NCBI GenBank assembly: GCA_916610825.1
Contig: OU744453.1
Coordinates: 14,883,807-14,947,806, forward strand
Source: Haliclystus octoradiatus
Taxonomy: Eukaryota > Cnidaria > Staurozoa > Stauromedusae > Haliclystidae
Reading direction: 5' to 3'
Length of the DNA: 64,000 nucleotides
The notes beneath the pieces were generated by a model. The model did no database searches. It was given only the letters and a program-made list of their open reading frames with translations, and had not been told where the DNA came from. This document shows, piece by piece, positions 33,491 through 45,480 of the stretch. The position numbers and the translations under genes were made by a program. Every line of letters starts with the position of its first letter. The first letter of the stretch is position 1.

Positions 33491-34364
33491 ACTTTTAAGG
33501 TTCCTTCATTATACCTCGTAGAAACTACAGCAACGATTTTCTCAGGGTAGGAATGTTTTGAATCTGGCTCGAAACTTTTGTACTAAAAACGATGAAATGT
33601 AACACTATTTACACTCCCTATTTCCACTCGCTATAATTTTGACTGCAATTCAATTTCCCCTGTTCACTCTGCCAGTTTTTATTACTTTACTAAGTTTTTT
33701 GTTGTTGTTGAGAATTTTGAATTTGAGCCCTGAAATTGGTTGAAAAATGTCCTTATAACACTTTTATGTTTTGATTGATGACGAAAACGCTTTGATGCCA
33801 CTTATACATCATATCATCGTCAGTTCAAACGGAATAAAACATTGAATTACAAATTATTCACAGGCTATCCAAGTCTGAATAAATATCAAAAGATAGATTC
33901 TCTTTTTGTTTTTGAACAATTATACTGCCATAGAAAGGGGCGTTCTTGACGTGTAGCATGCGACATGTGAACGAAAAGAGTTTTGGTAAAACTTTATTTT
34001 CTGCTTGAAGACAAAAAAACGGAATAAAATATATGCATGATTATGTTGTCAATCAGCAGATATCTCGGTATCATGTGCAAAATGTCATTTTGAATGAAAA
34101 ATACGATGTAAGTTCGTCTCAATATTTATTCCAAACTCACAGTCACGTTACCACAGCCGTGAGGTTAAAAACATTGTCTGGAAAGATGAAATTGAAAAAG
34201 TCGTAACTATTCCGTATACTAGTACCCAGTTACACGCGATGCGAGTAAATTTGTGTGAAATGAATCATTTGAGCCGACAGCTTTTACTCTTTGGAGGGCT
34301 CTCAAAAAAAAAAAATTAAAATCTAACTTTAATTAAGCCTCAATCTGCGTTCTGGTAGTCTTCG

Positions 34365-34451
34365 TTACAGACCACGATTCATTCACGAAAGAATAGGTGA
34401 ATGAATCGTGAATTGAATCCTATTCTTTCGTGAATGAAGCGCGGTCTGTAA
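34365..34451. repeat. 33-bp-arm hairpin
   Basis: TTACAGACCACGATTCATTC, CGAAAGAATAGG pairs with CCTATTCTTTCG and AATGAAGCGCGGTCTGTAA around a 21-base loop that itself repeats GAATCGTGAATTG. Confidence 0.7.
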
Positions 34452-34879
34452 TGCATGCTAGCATTCTGGTGTCTAGGGGGAATGTGAAGATGTTAAGTAG
34501 AAATCACAATGCCATTATTCTATGGTATGGTGAAAGATTTCACATACATGTTATTGGTTCTCAAGATGTTTTCACTAGAATACCAGTTACACGCAATGCG
34601 TGTTGTAGAGGCTACATGCATATTAGCTTGAATGCATGGGTGGCAATAACATCAATTAATACATTATTCAAAGATTGAAATATGACTTAAAATTGTGAGA
34701 TCTATATACACTTACGCTACGCTAAGCCGTCTACAGAATTCGAATAGGAGAAACAAAAATATCAAAAAACTGATAATCAATTTGATAATGAATTTTTCTC
34801 AAGTCATTAAACAGCGTGTTTCTATGTAGATATGTCAATTCAATGTTTAGCTAAATGCTTCCTCATGGGACCGATCGGA

Positions 34880-35185
34880 CGATAATTTATTTTGGCTAAA
34901 ACAATAGCAGCGCTATTCAATCGAAGCACCGTGACAGCTGTTTATAATTACCCACTCAACAAAAGGATCAAAGCAGAGGCTGCAAACCTCGGATATTTTT
35001 GTTGATAATCATTAATATCTTTTATGCAAGTGAATATGAAAGAAAATATTAGTCTAGTTCGCTGTTTGGACTTTTACCATCATTTTGAACTATACATCGT
35101 CATACTTTATGAGCTAATAAATGAGTGAAAAGAGGACAAACATTCACAAAGACACGGCAGTTTACGCTCCATTTGTATATTGATG
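34880..35185 (+). repeat. Further copy of the AATAGCAGCG repeat
   Basis: AAACAATAGCAGCG, CACCGTGACAGCTG, ACTCAACAAAAGGA and CTCCATTTGTATATTGAT follow the order seen at 21430-21720. Confidence 0.6.
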
Positions 35186-35244
35186 TGTCGACACCGTAAA
35201 ATAAACATGTTAGCTTCAAAATTTCATTTCAAATGAGGTCAGTG

Positions 35245-36060
35245 TAGCCTCACTCCATCACGGCCCTCATTTCCGCGCGGCACTCTAGTGAGGGCCTAAT
35301 AAAATTTAAGGTTAAAAAGTGAGCCAGAAACCAAAATATGGGGTGCCCAATCACAGCGCACCTTTGTATCACGTGAAGTTTTATCGAGCACTGGTTGGTG
35401 AATAAAACACTAAAAATGTAAACGAACTTGCTTGAATCATTTTCAAAGTTTATATTTCGATCGTTTATTCTGTCATATTGTTAATTTTTAATTATATATT
35501 TACGGAGAAATGGAATTTTTAATCAGAGTTATGCTGTATGTTGGAGAATTGATCTTTAATTTTGAATATTTCTTTGATTTTGATTATTTAAATCATGATT
35601 CAAAACGACGGAACTGCTTACTATTTTCCAACGATGGTGATCGCTCCGTCAAAACATGATGTTTTCTCCTTTTATTTTGTATTCTACGCCCATAAAAGGC
35701 CTTCATAATGTTCATACAGTTCTTCGAGATAATGTAAACTATTATTTATAATTCTGTTGCTCCAATTTGAGCCAAAATAATACCGTAAACTTGACGTTTT
35801 TAGTTTTCTTCGACAGTTTGTTTACAAAATGTTGAAATTCAAAATAGCTGAATTCAGCAAATTTCAATTTCTGTTCACACCTCGTATTGTTCTTCGATGG
35901 GCCGGCCAACCAACACCTGGCTGTAACTCTCATGACACCAAGGTGCGCTGTGATTGGGCACACCATATATTTGGTTTCTGGCACACTTTTTAACCATAAA
36001 TTTTATTAGGCCCTCACTGGAGCGCCGCGTGGAAATGAGGGCCGTGATGGAATGAGGCTA
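35245..36060. mobile_element. Mutator-like TIR element with 9-bp duplication
   Basis: 816 bp with TIRs of about 120 bp: TAGCCTCACTCCATCACGGC inwards to AATCACAGCGCACCTT, and the inverse ending GGAATGAGGCTA. AGGTCAGTG stands at 35236-35244 and again at 36061-36069. Long TIRs plus a 9-bp duplication are the Mutator signature. No transposase. Confidence 0.82.
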
Positions 36061-36069
36061 AGGTCAGTG

Positions 36070-38097
36070 TATGCTCGATTCGCATCACAACCGTCTACCG
36101 AATGATTTATATAATTCCACACCTTCATTGTTCTCTTTGTTATGCAAATTATGACGCGCTCTTGAACTTCGCCATGGCTATCAATTCAAGAGGAGTTTGA
36201 CCGTGGAAAACATATTTTCGAACAAATTTAAAGAATTAGTTAACAAATTCGAATAAACGATGTTATAACGATGTCCGGAAAATTGTCTGCCATTTGATAT
36301 GAAATTTATCATGGTGGCGTGACAATAGTTTGACAAGTCATTGGATCAGCTGCCTAGCCTGTCTTACAGGGGTTTTTAAATTATTGAGAATCTCTGTTGT
36401 TCTCTCGCGGTTTCTTTTGAACGCAAGATTTTTACAAATTTTTTCAGCAAAATACATGGTTTTAAATTTGCTTTTTCAGATCGTAAAGCTTCGAATTAAG
36501 TCTAACAAAAAGCGTTCGGAGTTTATTCAAGTTTGGATCTAAACGAATAAAGAGGTTTTAAGTCATTTTAGAGACGTAATCTCGGAGAAGCTTATGCACG
36601 AACACGTATTTCGGAGCAATATTTGTTTACAGAGATGCACAAAATAGCGCTATTGTTTTATTAGACTTGCTGTCTGCGCTCGAGGCCGTGCCTCTTCGCT
36701 CCGAAAAGTTTGCTTCGCAATCCGTGTAACATGCGGGATATCTGATTGGTTATTCTGTATACCATGTGGCCTATTAATGAATAAAAATGAAAGACCACGG
36801 AAGTTTGACTCGCACTTATTTTTTCTCAAACAAAGCGTGATTAATACTAATAATCATTCATGACCGGTTTGCCATGCGTCGCCAAATTGTACGTTGACCC
36901 AAAATCATGATCGGAATACTTGGCGATCGTAGCGATAAAAAGTTTTCGTGCCATGTTTTTAAGAGATCCCATCTCATTGGGCCCAAAATTTCTCTCGTCT
37001 GTCCTGATTAACCAACAAAAGTTGAAGATAATTGTCTCTACGGTATTCGTGATTTGTGTGGACACGAATAAAAGGACAAGAATTTAAAGAGCTTTCTTAC
37101 TTCTACTCTTAGAAAGCGAACATCGCCTTATTCATTTGTCATTTCTTCTCTCTTCTGCCGATTGAAGACATTTCAAGGCAGATTTGCCGACTGTCAAAGT
37201 CGCTATGTGGTGTCACGCCCCCAATATCTCCAGACTTAGCGGCCCTTGCGCCATTCCATGAAATGCCCTTATGTTATACAATGAAAGATACAATGCATTT
37301 CAATCCAGAATATTCCATACTGACGGTAAAGTTACCTCAACCGCGAGATAAAACGTTGTTTGTAAGGGCTCCAATTGCATGATTTTGAAAGGCGAATGTG
37401 ACTTCTTATTCTGATAATATTCTTCTATGCCGCTTGTTTTCTTACGATTTGCTTTAGAATTTTGAAAAAATAAGCATTGCATTTATAACGATGCATTGCA
37501 ACAAGCTGAAATGCTGCCCACCGATTAAGAAATGTGGAATCGTTGCTAACACCGTACTGGTATTGCAGTTTGAAAATTCGAATGATCTCTTGGTTTTGAT
37601 ATGTAACGATATTTCCCCCGGGGGAGGGGGTATAACTCAAGAAATTTCAGAGACGGGGGCTGCTAATTTAAATTCAGAATTTTGCCCTCCAAAGTTTTGT
37701 TTTTCAAAAATTTGATAACTCATATATTTTATTCAGGCCAGAATGTATACCCCACATATTTTTTTCATTGACGTGTATATGTGAAAATTTATTGCAATTT
37801 CCAGGATTTATCTCAACATTTCTTGCTCATTGAAAAACAATAACTCGAATATTTCCCAAATTTTGAAATAGATACCTAAAGATTTTCACAGACAATGAAA
37901 TTGTACCCTCAATAATTGGCACTTCCCGGTATACCAACAATTTGAAATTACCCCTGGAAAATTTCATGACAAAACCTTAATTTTAACAAAATCAGAAGCC
38001 CTTGCTTTAGGGTCTATGATTATGTTTTCGGAATGTCCAAACCATATTGGATCTCTATAGTTGTATCTGCAATTTTAATGAAAAATAAAAATAGTAA
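36070..38097. other. Intergenic, no gene recognised
   Basis: Only short open frames without recognisable motifs; the longest is a 72-codon minus-strand frame at 36847-37065 (PNEMGSLKNMARKLF) with no family match I know. Confidence 0.45.
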
Positions 38098-38250
38098 GTA
38101 ATGTGGACGGTGTCGCCCTACCGAAGGCACCCGTACCATTCCTCTATTTCTAGGGGAGTGGCTTTTTCGCTGAGATCAGTGGTCTAAATGCGATTAATCT
38201 ATTAATCTCAGCCACGACACTGCAGATCTATTTCAACAGAAAACATTCAA
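38098..38250 (-). repeat. tRNA-SINE tail fragment
   Basis: GGACGGTGTCGCCCTACCGA through CACGACACTGCAGATC matches the 3' part of the SINE at 28672-29038. The tRNA head is missing. Confidence 0.75.
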
Positions 38251-38323
38251 CCGTATAATCTGTTTAGATTTGTGATTTTATTGTGACCTTTTTCAGGACT
38301 TCCTGGCCTCAACTTAGATAATT

Positions 38324-38635
38324 ATGATTATTGAAAAAATATTTATTCGTTTGGTACCATTGATTACATTGTCACATGCGGTATCTCTGTATACAGCTAA
38401 TTCGATATTACCTCAAAATTACACATACACATCTATAATTGATGCCACTGCCTCAACGAAAGTAACCTGTGGACTAAAATGTTCCTTGCACGGAAAAAAA
38501 TGTGTTACAATCAAATGGAAACAGAAAGAGAATGGAAATGGAAACTATTGTCAAATTTACATTCATCAAATTGGAAAGCCTGAGAAGTTTGTTGATGCAA
38601 ATGATCTCAATTTAGTGAGAATGACCATTTATTAA
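38324..38635 (+). CDS. Putative secreted PAN/apple-like exon or small gene
   Basis: A 103-codon frame starts at an ATG with a hydrophobic leader (about residues 5-20, ending near HAVSLY). It then shows the Cys spacing of a PAN/apple module (CGLKCSLHGKKC, then NYCQIY near 87-92) and one NYT glycosylation site. It ends at TAA. An alternative donor (TTA|GTGAGA) sits about 18 bases before the stop, so it could be the first exon of a longer gene. It lies on the same strand and 8 kb upstream of the first TSP1 exon. The phase at that donor (0) does not match the phase-1 acceptor of the TSP1 exons, so at least one more exon would be needed. The domain call rests on Cys pattern alone. Confidence 0.4.
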   Translation: MIIEKIFIRLVPLITLSHAVSLYTANSILPQNYTYTSIIDATASTKVTCGLKCSLHGKKCVTIKWKQKENGNGNYCQIYIHQIGKPEKFVDANDLNLVRMTIY

Positions 38636-39459
38636 ATTCGTCATAATTTGACTAATTGTATACAAATATTGCAGTAACATCATTGATTATGTCTCTGAGC
38701 AAACCATACAAATATATAATGTTGAGGGTATTTAAAGCGGCTCCTGATCCGGTGGGAGGGGGATAGCTTCCATTGCGCTTCGACTGGGTTGCTCAAATTG
38801 ATCTTTGGCAGAATGACCATATAATGTTTTCATATAATGAAAAAGATACCCAAAATATATTTTTATGAATGATAGATTTGACAACAAAAAAGTTTCGGGC
38901 AAAACTTTTGATTTGCAAAATGGAATAATTGCAAGGTGTTTAAAAAACTTTATTGGGAATTTGAAAAAGGTATCCTTTGATATTTAAACGTCCCCATATA
39001 CCAAAAGTATGGAAGTTACCCCCTGGTCCTTGATCATGAAGTCAGTATCAGTTTTTTTTTAAATTTTATTATTTGATAAACTTTATAGTTTATTTTACTC
39101 TTCCTCCTATTGTTTTATTTTTATTATTAGTTTTAGTGGATTCAGTATTTGCTATTGTTTTCGTCATATTTGATTACCATTTTATACGACCACCTAAATG
39201 GTATTGTCCTCTGGCCATGGTTCTCGCTTAAAATGCGGAAGAGAAGAATTATTGCAAATTGACAATTACATCCTTCTTTCTGATAAAACTACGCTGTCTG
39301 GATGCCTGACAAGAAAACGGAAAATGAGACGAAGAAAAAAGAGAGATGATAAGAAAGTAAAGATTAGAAAGTTTCTGAAGTCAATATGGCAGACATCAAA
39401 CCATAAATCTTGAAGCGACAGCAATAGCACGTTTAACTATGCATGCAGTCAACCTTCAA

Positions 39460-40421
39460 ACAACAAAAGGACGTTATCAATCGTAACAAGGGAATCAAGA
39501 AAGGACCCGCGGTCTGCCACCGGGGCCTTGACTCCATTTCGACGGAGCCTGCATCCATCAGTATCGCAACTTTTAACGCCTGTACATTAATGGACGATTG
39601 GCGTCTTCATGAACTTATAATATACACAAAAGAGCATGATATCAAAATTATAGCACTTCAAGAACACCGTAGAGCATTCGATAACAAACAACAACTGCAA
39701 GAAATATCGTTTGGGGTTATTTGGAAGGCGTGGTTATCATCAGCAAACGATGCAGGACACGGAGGAGTAAGATTTTTTTATCACCATCTGCAAACAATTG
39801 TCTTCTTAGCATTGAACGAAAACACTATCGCATCGTAACTGCTTCACTCCAGCTATCTACAAATGGATTGCATATACATAACTGTCATATGCTAACAGCA
39901 GTTGCTCCTTCTCTTTTAGAGGTAAAAAATTGTATAGACCTATTATCAGAAATAGTGTACGCCAAACCAAGAAGAGACATGGCCATCGTAGCAGGAGATA
40001 TGAATGCCAACTTATCATCTGACGGTCATTCAATCCGCAACAAACACTCCTACCTAATTTGACCTTCATCACATTCTGAAGCAATCGCTGATTTTGTAGT
40101 AAGCAACGATCTTGTTGCATCAAACGGTATAATGCGGCAATAACGAGAAAGACTAATAACATTCTACGGTCCACGGAATCGAAAGGCCCGTTTAGACTAC
40201 ATATTTATCAATTCAGCCTGGTCCCAGATTGTAAAAAAGGTCCAAAATACTCGAATTACCTCCATTTATTCTGATCACATCTTCCTGGCATGTAAGCTCT
40301 CACTGAAATTATGGAATAAGAAAGCAAGACGTACTTCAGTTGCAGTGGATTGGAAACTGCTCAACGACAAACCAATTCGCGACTCATTCACACAGCGTGT
40401 ATTCAAACTGGCCAATGGTAA
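39460..40421 (+). pseudogene. LINE endonuclease (EEP) fragment
   Basis: Apurinic-type endonuclease of a non-LTR retrotransposon, which nicks the target to prime reverse transcription. Motifs in order: SIATFNACTLMDD, ALQEHRRA (catalytic Glu), VAGDMNANL (Asp/Asn), LDYIFINSAW and SDHIFLACKL (catalytic Asp-His). The motif order resembles RTE-like endonucleases. It is split by frameshifts near 39770 and stops near 40060 and 40141. The reverse-transcriptase half is missing, because the Gypsy LTR starts at 40422. Confidence 0.8.
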
Positions 40422-40592
40422 TGTAGTGACCGTTATCTACGTCACCACTGTACTATAATTAGCGACATAAATATGTATTGCGACATAGATAATTATCGAC
40501 ATGATGAAGTCGAAAGTATTTTATTACAACTTTACCAAGCAAAGCAACTAGTATTATTTGAGTATCTCTTCTCTATCTTTAACACTGCTACA
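40422..40592 (+). repeat. 5' LTR of the Gypsy element
   Basis: 171 bp, begins TGTAGTGACCG and ends ACTGCTACA, giving the 5-bp inverted ends TGTAG/CTACA. The primer site follows one base later. Confidence 0.75.
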
Positions 40593-40593
40593 T

Positions 40594-40604
40594 TGGTGAC
40601 CCCG
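40594..40604 (+). other. Primer binding site, tRNA-Trp
   Basis: TGGTGACCCCG is complementary to the 3' end of animal tRNA-Trp including CCA. This primer is characteristic of CsRn1-type Gypsy elements. Confidence 0.7.
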
Positions 40605-40663
40605 CAAGAACACAAATCAAATTATATTTCTAGCTTTTTACTATCAACAACAATTTGTCAACA

Positions 40664-41234
40664 TGTCAGTCCCTTCAACATCAACAAAAATAACGTCGCT
40701 CCTTCTCCAATGTCTGGTTCACTTGCTGATCAACCAATCTCGTATATTCACGCTATTGCTCATAAGTTACCTGCTTTCTGGCCAAACGATCCTGCTTTAT
40801 GGTTTATGCAAGTAGAAGCCCATTTTGCAACCCATGGCACAAGTGTCGATGCAACCAAGTATAATTACGTCGTTGCTGCATTAACACCATCAATTGCTAG
40901 CGAAGTCAGAGATATTATTGCTTCTCCTCCTGCCGCTGATAAATACTACAAGCTAAAGCTGGCATTAATCGAACGAACATCGCTCTCCAACAACCAGCGT
41001 ATCCATGCCTTGCTGGCCAACGAGCAACTCGGCGATAGTAAACCTACTCAATTGTATCGCCGTTTTCAACAACTACTCAATAAACATGACGAGATAGCTG
41101 ATCCTCTTATCAAAGAACTTTATCTTCGTCGTTTGCCAACTAGAGTTCGTGTTGCCCTAGCTACTTGTAAATCTCTTCCTTTGAGCGAACAATGGTCTTT
41201 GCTGGTATCACGCCCGTTTTGGTCAACGAGCTAA
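40664..41234 (+). pseudogene. Gypsy gag remnant
   Basis: Structural protein of the particle. A likely original start at 40664 (MSVPSTSTK) is out of frame with the main stretch, implying a small indel. The later in-frame ATG at 40710 leads into the conserved Gypsy gag block: FWPNDPALWFMQVEAHF, LLANEQLGD, LRRLPTRVR. The C-terminal zinc finger is not seen and the frame ends at 41234. Confidence 0.7.
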
Positions 41235-41249
41235 TCGATGTAACAGCCC

Positions 41250-44180
41250 TTGTACCTGGTCAGGAAAAGATCAAGCCAGCCGTTAATGACGACTACTGTG
41301 TCTGGCTCTTCAAATCGTCTGCTATTTGTCCGTGACACTGCTACTGGCATCACATTTCTAATTGATACTGGTGCTGAAGTCAGTGTGTATCCACATCCAG
41401 CTAGTGTTCACGTCCGTCGTAACTGTCCTGCGCTGGAAACTCTCAAAGCTGCAAATGGTAGTCCAATACGAACATTTGGCACACAGTCCATTATTTTGCA
41501 TCTTGGTCTGCCCACACCATTACCTTGGTCATTCCTTGTTGCTGATATGCAGCACCCGATCATTGGTGCTGACTTCCTTCGTCATTATGAACTCTTAGTC
41601 AACTTGAGGAGCAATCAACTTATCAACGCTTCACAGTATTATCGTATTCCAGCTCAACCTTCAACTGTCATTTCTTCCACAATTCATCATGTTACTGCTG
41701 CAACATCCCCATTTAATCAATTTCTTGATGATTTTCCATCCATCACCCGTCCCTGCTATAAGGAAAATGGTATACATCATCAGGTCAAACATTTCATTCC
41801 CACAACAGGTCCTCCTACATTCACCAAACCTCGCTGACTCGCTCCAGATCGTCTCGCAGCTGCCCTGAAAGACTTTGATGTCATGCTGTCTCTTGGTATC
41901 ATCCGTCCTTCATCTAGCAGTTGGGCCTCTCCATTACATCTCGTTGCAAAAAGTCTGGGAAGTGGCGTCCATGTGGTGACTACTGTGCTCTCAATAATGC
42001 AACCATTCCTGATAGATATCCATTTCCACACATCCAAGACGTTGCTGCCTCTCTTCGTGGTATGAAAATTTTTTCCATGATCGATTTGGTACGTGCATAT
42101 TGTCAAATCCCTGTCGCGCCGGAGGACATTCAAAAGACTGCCGTTACTACCCCCTTTGGCCTCTTCGAATTCACAAGGATGCCCCTTGGACTATGTAATG
42201 CGGCCCAAAAATTTCAACGGTTCATGGATGACGTCTGCCGCCCACTCAATTTTGTCCATGTCTATCTGGATGATATTCTCGTAGCTAGTCCAACCTTCGA
42301 ACAACATCTAGTTGACTGTCGCAGCCTTTTCACACGCCTGGCAGAGGTATGGTTTAATCATCAATCCTACCAAGTGCCAATTTGGTCAAATCACTGTCGA
42401 CTTTCTTGGGTATAAGATTGACGTTACTGGAATCAGCCCATTGCCTGACCGTGTCGCTGCTATTTCATAATATCCAACCCCGACAGATCTTCGATCTCTA
42501 CTTGAGTACCTTGGATTGTTGAACTTCTGTCGACGGTTCATCCCAAATTGTGCCTCAATACTTCTTCCACTCTACCATCTACTATGTGGAAAGCCAAAAA
42601 CTTTGAACTGGACCGAAGATTGTGAATCCTCCTTCAAAGACAGTAAAGCTGCACTCGTAACGGCTACACTCCTTACATACCCTCAAGCTAACACCCCAAC
42701 CAGTATCACTACTGATGCATCTGATGTCGCTGTTGGTGCAGTCCTGGAGCAGTACATACAACGGCAATGGCGCCCCCTCTGTTTCTTTTCACGCAAGCTT
42801 CGCCCTCAAGAAACTCGATATTGTGATTTTGATAGAGAACTTCTTGCTGTTTATTTGGCCATCAAACTTTTCCGCTATTTCGTGGAAGGGCGCCCATTTG
42901 ATGTGTTTAGTGATCATAAGCCTCTGGCGTTTGCCCTCATTAACAAAACAAATCATCCAACACCTAGGCAGATCAGACACCTTGCTTCCATTTCAGAATT
43001 TACTTCACACATCAATTATCTTAATGGAAAACACAACGTGGTGGCCGACGCCTTATCCAGAATATGCATCCAATCTGTTGCCGCAATAACATCTTCTGTC
43101 GACCTTTTTGATCTCGCAAAAGCTCAAGCTGCTGAAAAAGACTCTCTTGCATCTGCAATCAAGTCATCTCTCCATCTCTTGCCAATGCCTCTTCCAGGAT
43201 CCTCCATACCATTACTTTGTGACACCTCTACCCCTCAACCACGCCCATTTGTTATTGTTTCCAAATGGAAGCCCATTTTCGATCAGCTCCACAACTTGTC
43301 TTATCCTGGTATAAGAGCCACACGACGTTTAATATCCTCACAATTTATCTGGCCTGGACTGCAAAAAGATGTTGGCAACTGGGCAAAAACTTGCATCCAA
43401 TGTCAACATGCCAAAGTTCACCGTAATACTACTCCTCGTTCAGAAGTCATCGTTCCACCAAATCGTCGTTTTGATCAAATCCATGTAGACATAGTTGAAC
43501 CTCTATCAATCTCTAACGGACACATTTATGTTTTTACAGTCATTGACCGCTACACACGTTGGCCAGAAGCCATTCCAATGTCAGATGTTACCGCTATTTC
43601 TTGTGCCAAAGCATTACTCTGCCACTGGATATCACGTTTTGGCTTGCCTTCAACAATGATTCCGACAGGGGACGTCAATTCACATCTGATCTCTGAACTG
43701 CTCTCAGCACTATTTTGGGTATTCATCGACAACGCACCACATCTTATCGTTCAAAGTCCAATGGCCTGGTTGAGCATTTCCATCGGCAACTGAAAGCTTC
43801 CATTCATGCTCGTCTGACAGTACCCAACTTCACAGATGAACTACCTGTTGATCTCCTTGGCCTTCGTGCTTCAGTTAAAGAAGATTTGTCTTGCTCACCT
43901 GCTGAACTGGTTTATGGTATGCCTCTTCGATTTCCTGGCGAATATTTTGCCCTTCCTACAGGTACACCAGATCCTAATTCCTTCTTGGACAGTCTTCGTT
44001 CTTACATGCACCATCTCACACCACCTGTCACAAAGTCTAATGCCACTCACCTTCTCACATTCCATCAGGACTCGATACGTCTACCCATGTTTATGTTCGA
44101 CACGATGCCCACCCTACTCCATTTCAACCACCATATGACGGACCTTTCAAGGTGCTATCACGATACAAAGACTACCATAT
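41250..44180 (+). pseudogene. Gypsy pol remnant: protease, RT, RNase H, integrase
   Basis: Protease active site IDTGAEVSVYP near 41361; a TGA at 41835-41837 follows. [30 protein letters not shown] and catalytic YLDD at about 42262, with frameshifts near 41950 and 42345 and a TAA near 42467. RNase H: TTDASDVAVGAV and SDHKPLAF. The tether ends in HNVVADALSR. Integrase: zinc-binding half with CIQCQ near 43395 (the second His of the HHCC set reads Tyr), then a core with DRYTRWPEA and a damaged second catalytic segment at about 43660. The GIHRQRTTSYRSKSNGLVEH block is in another frame. Not functional. Confidence 0.85.
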
Positions 44181-44254
44181 ATAGAGAGTCTAACACGTAT
44201 AGTATACAGTACAACACGATTGGTAGTACAACCAGTCACGGCCGTAAGTGCTCG

Positions 44255-45178
44255 CCACAGATTATAACGACCAGATACGGCATTGAACGTTCGAAAATTG
44301 TGATTGGTCAAATAACGGCCATTATGTTTGTTGCCCATTTTTTTACGCATTTCATCGTTGTCCATTACGATTTTAGGGAATTATCGACAAAATGATACTT
44401 GAAATAATTCACTTTTGAAACTGAATTCACCCTTCTCAAGCTACTCACTGCGAGTGGATGGATGGTACGCTATGTGTAAAATTCAAAATCATAATTTGGA
44501 TATTAGCAACTTTATTTTAAATGCCAAATTCAAAAACCTAAAAAGTCTGCGGTTGAAATGAAGAAAGTACGACAATATTTATAGTTTATCACATAAATTT
44601 CATTGCAAACTGTAAAATAATATGCACTGATGCTTGGTGATATAGAATAACGCAATCACAGTCAAAGAATAGGCTATTTGGAGTGGATTTTTAAGGCAAT
44701 TACTGCTTATCACTGAAAATTCGTGTAAAGAGCCACATACATTCGACAAATTAATGAAATCATAATATAAAATATTATTTGCAATGTGATTGTAAATTTT
44801 ATTAATCAAAAAATGCTTGTATTCATAAATTATATTCAATTTTTCTCTTCACTAAGATCAATGATAATATAATACTTCCATAAGTCAATAAAATATTGTC
44901 TTCCATTACACAATATACCATTATCAAACAATCATCTCAAAATAGAAGATATACTTTCCTGTTATTTTCCTTTAGCATGAAAATTGGGCGCAAAAGAAAC
45001 ATGTAATTTGCCTTTAAAATAGGTGCAAATTTATCGTGTTTTTCCATTGCGATTTTAGCGCGTAACTGCAGCCAGGTCATCGAGGGGCAACATACATAAT
45101 GGCGTCCGAGAACAACTGAATTCGAAAATACAATGAATTCGACTTTCAGTGCCGTATCTGGTCGTTATAATCTGTGGT
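44255..45178. mobile_element. 0.92-kb segment bounded by 33-bp inverted repeats
   Basis: Left CCACAGATTATAACGACCAG, ATACGGCATTGAA and right TTCAGTGCCGTAT, CTGGTCGTTATAATCTGTGG pair with one mismatch. It follows the break in the Gypsy 3' end, so it may have replaced or interrupted it. No coding sequence, and no duplication found. Confidence 0.6.
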
Positions 45179-45219
45179 GCTCGCTTTCTATTGGAGGGCG
45201 GGGGGGTGTAGCGGAATTT

Positions 45220-45480
45220 GTTAATAATATAATAATTATAATATTTAATTTAATATAGCGCTATTTCTATAAAAAATAAATATCCAATAGCGCTTTACAA
45301 TATATACAATTTAGTTATTGTTCAATATTATTATTTACATTTATCAATTTATTATATAACTATAAAGCAGACCAGTTACATAAAAGCTTTCTTAAATAAA
45401 AATGTTTTTAATTTTGATTTAAAAATACCTATTGAGGTGCAATCTCTTAGCTCAGTATTTCATGGTTCAATCTATTTGAG
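45220..45480. repeat. Repeat with TAGCGCTTTACAA motif
   Basis: ATATAGCGCTATTTC, CCAATAGCGCTTTACAA and a run resembling TTTTTAATTTTGATTTAAAAA recall a widespread invertebrate repeat. A related copy is at 63005-63460. Confidence 0.4.

Larger units (their letters stand above)
40422..44180 (+). mobile_element. Ty3/Gypsy LTR retrotransposon, CsRn1-like, 3' end lost
   Basis: 5' LTR, primer site, gag and pol (protease, RT, RNase H, integrase) are in Gypsy order, all on the plus strand and all degraded. The tRNA-Trp primer site and the gag style suggest the CsRn1 clade. It is inserted in the LINE at 40421. Coding similarity stops near 44180 and no 3' LTR follows. Confidence 0.85.

Noticed and set aside
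39857..40174. 105-codon frame on the minus strand
   Set aside because: Antisense shadow of the LINE endonuclease.
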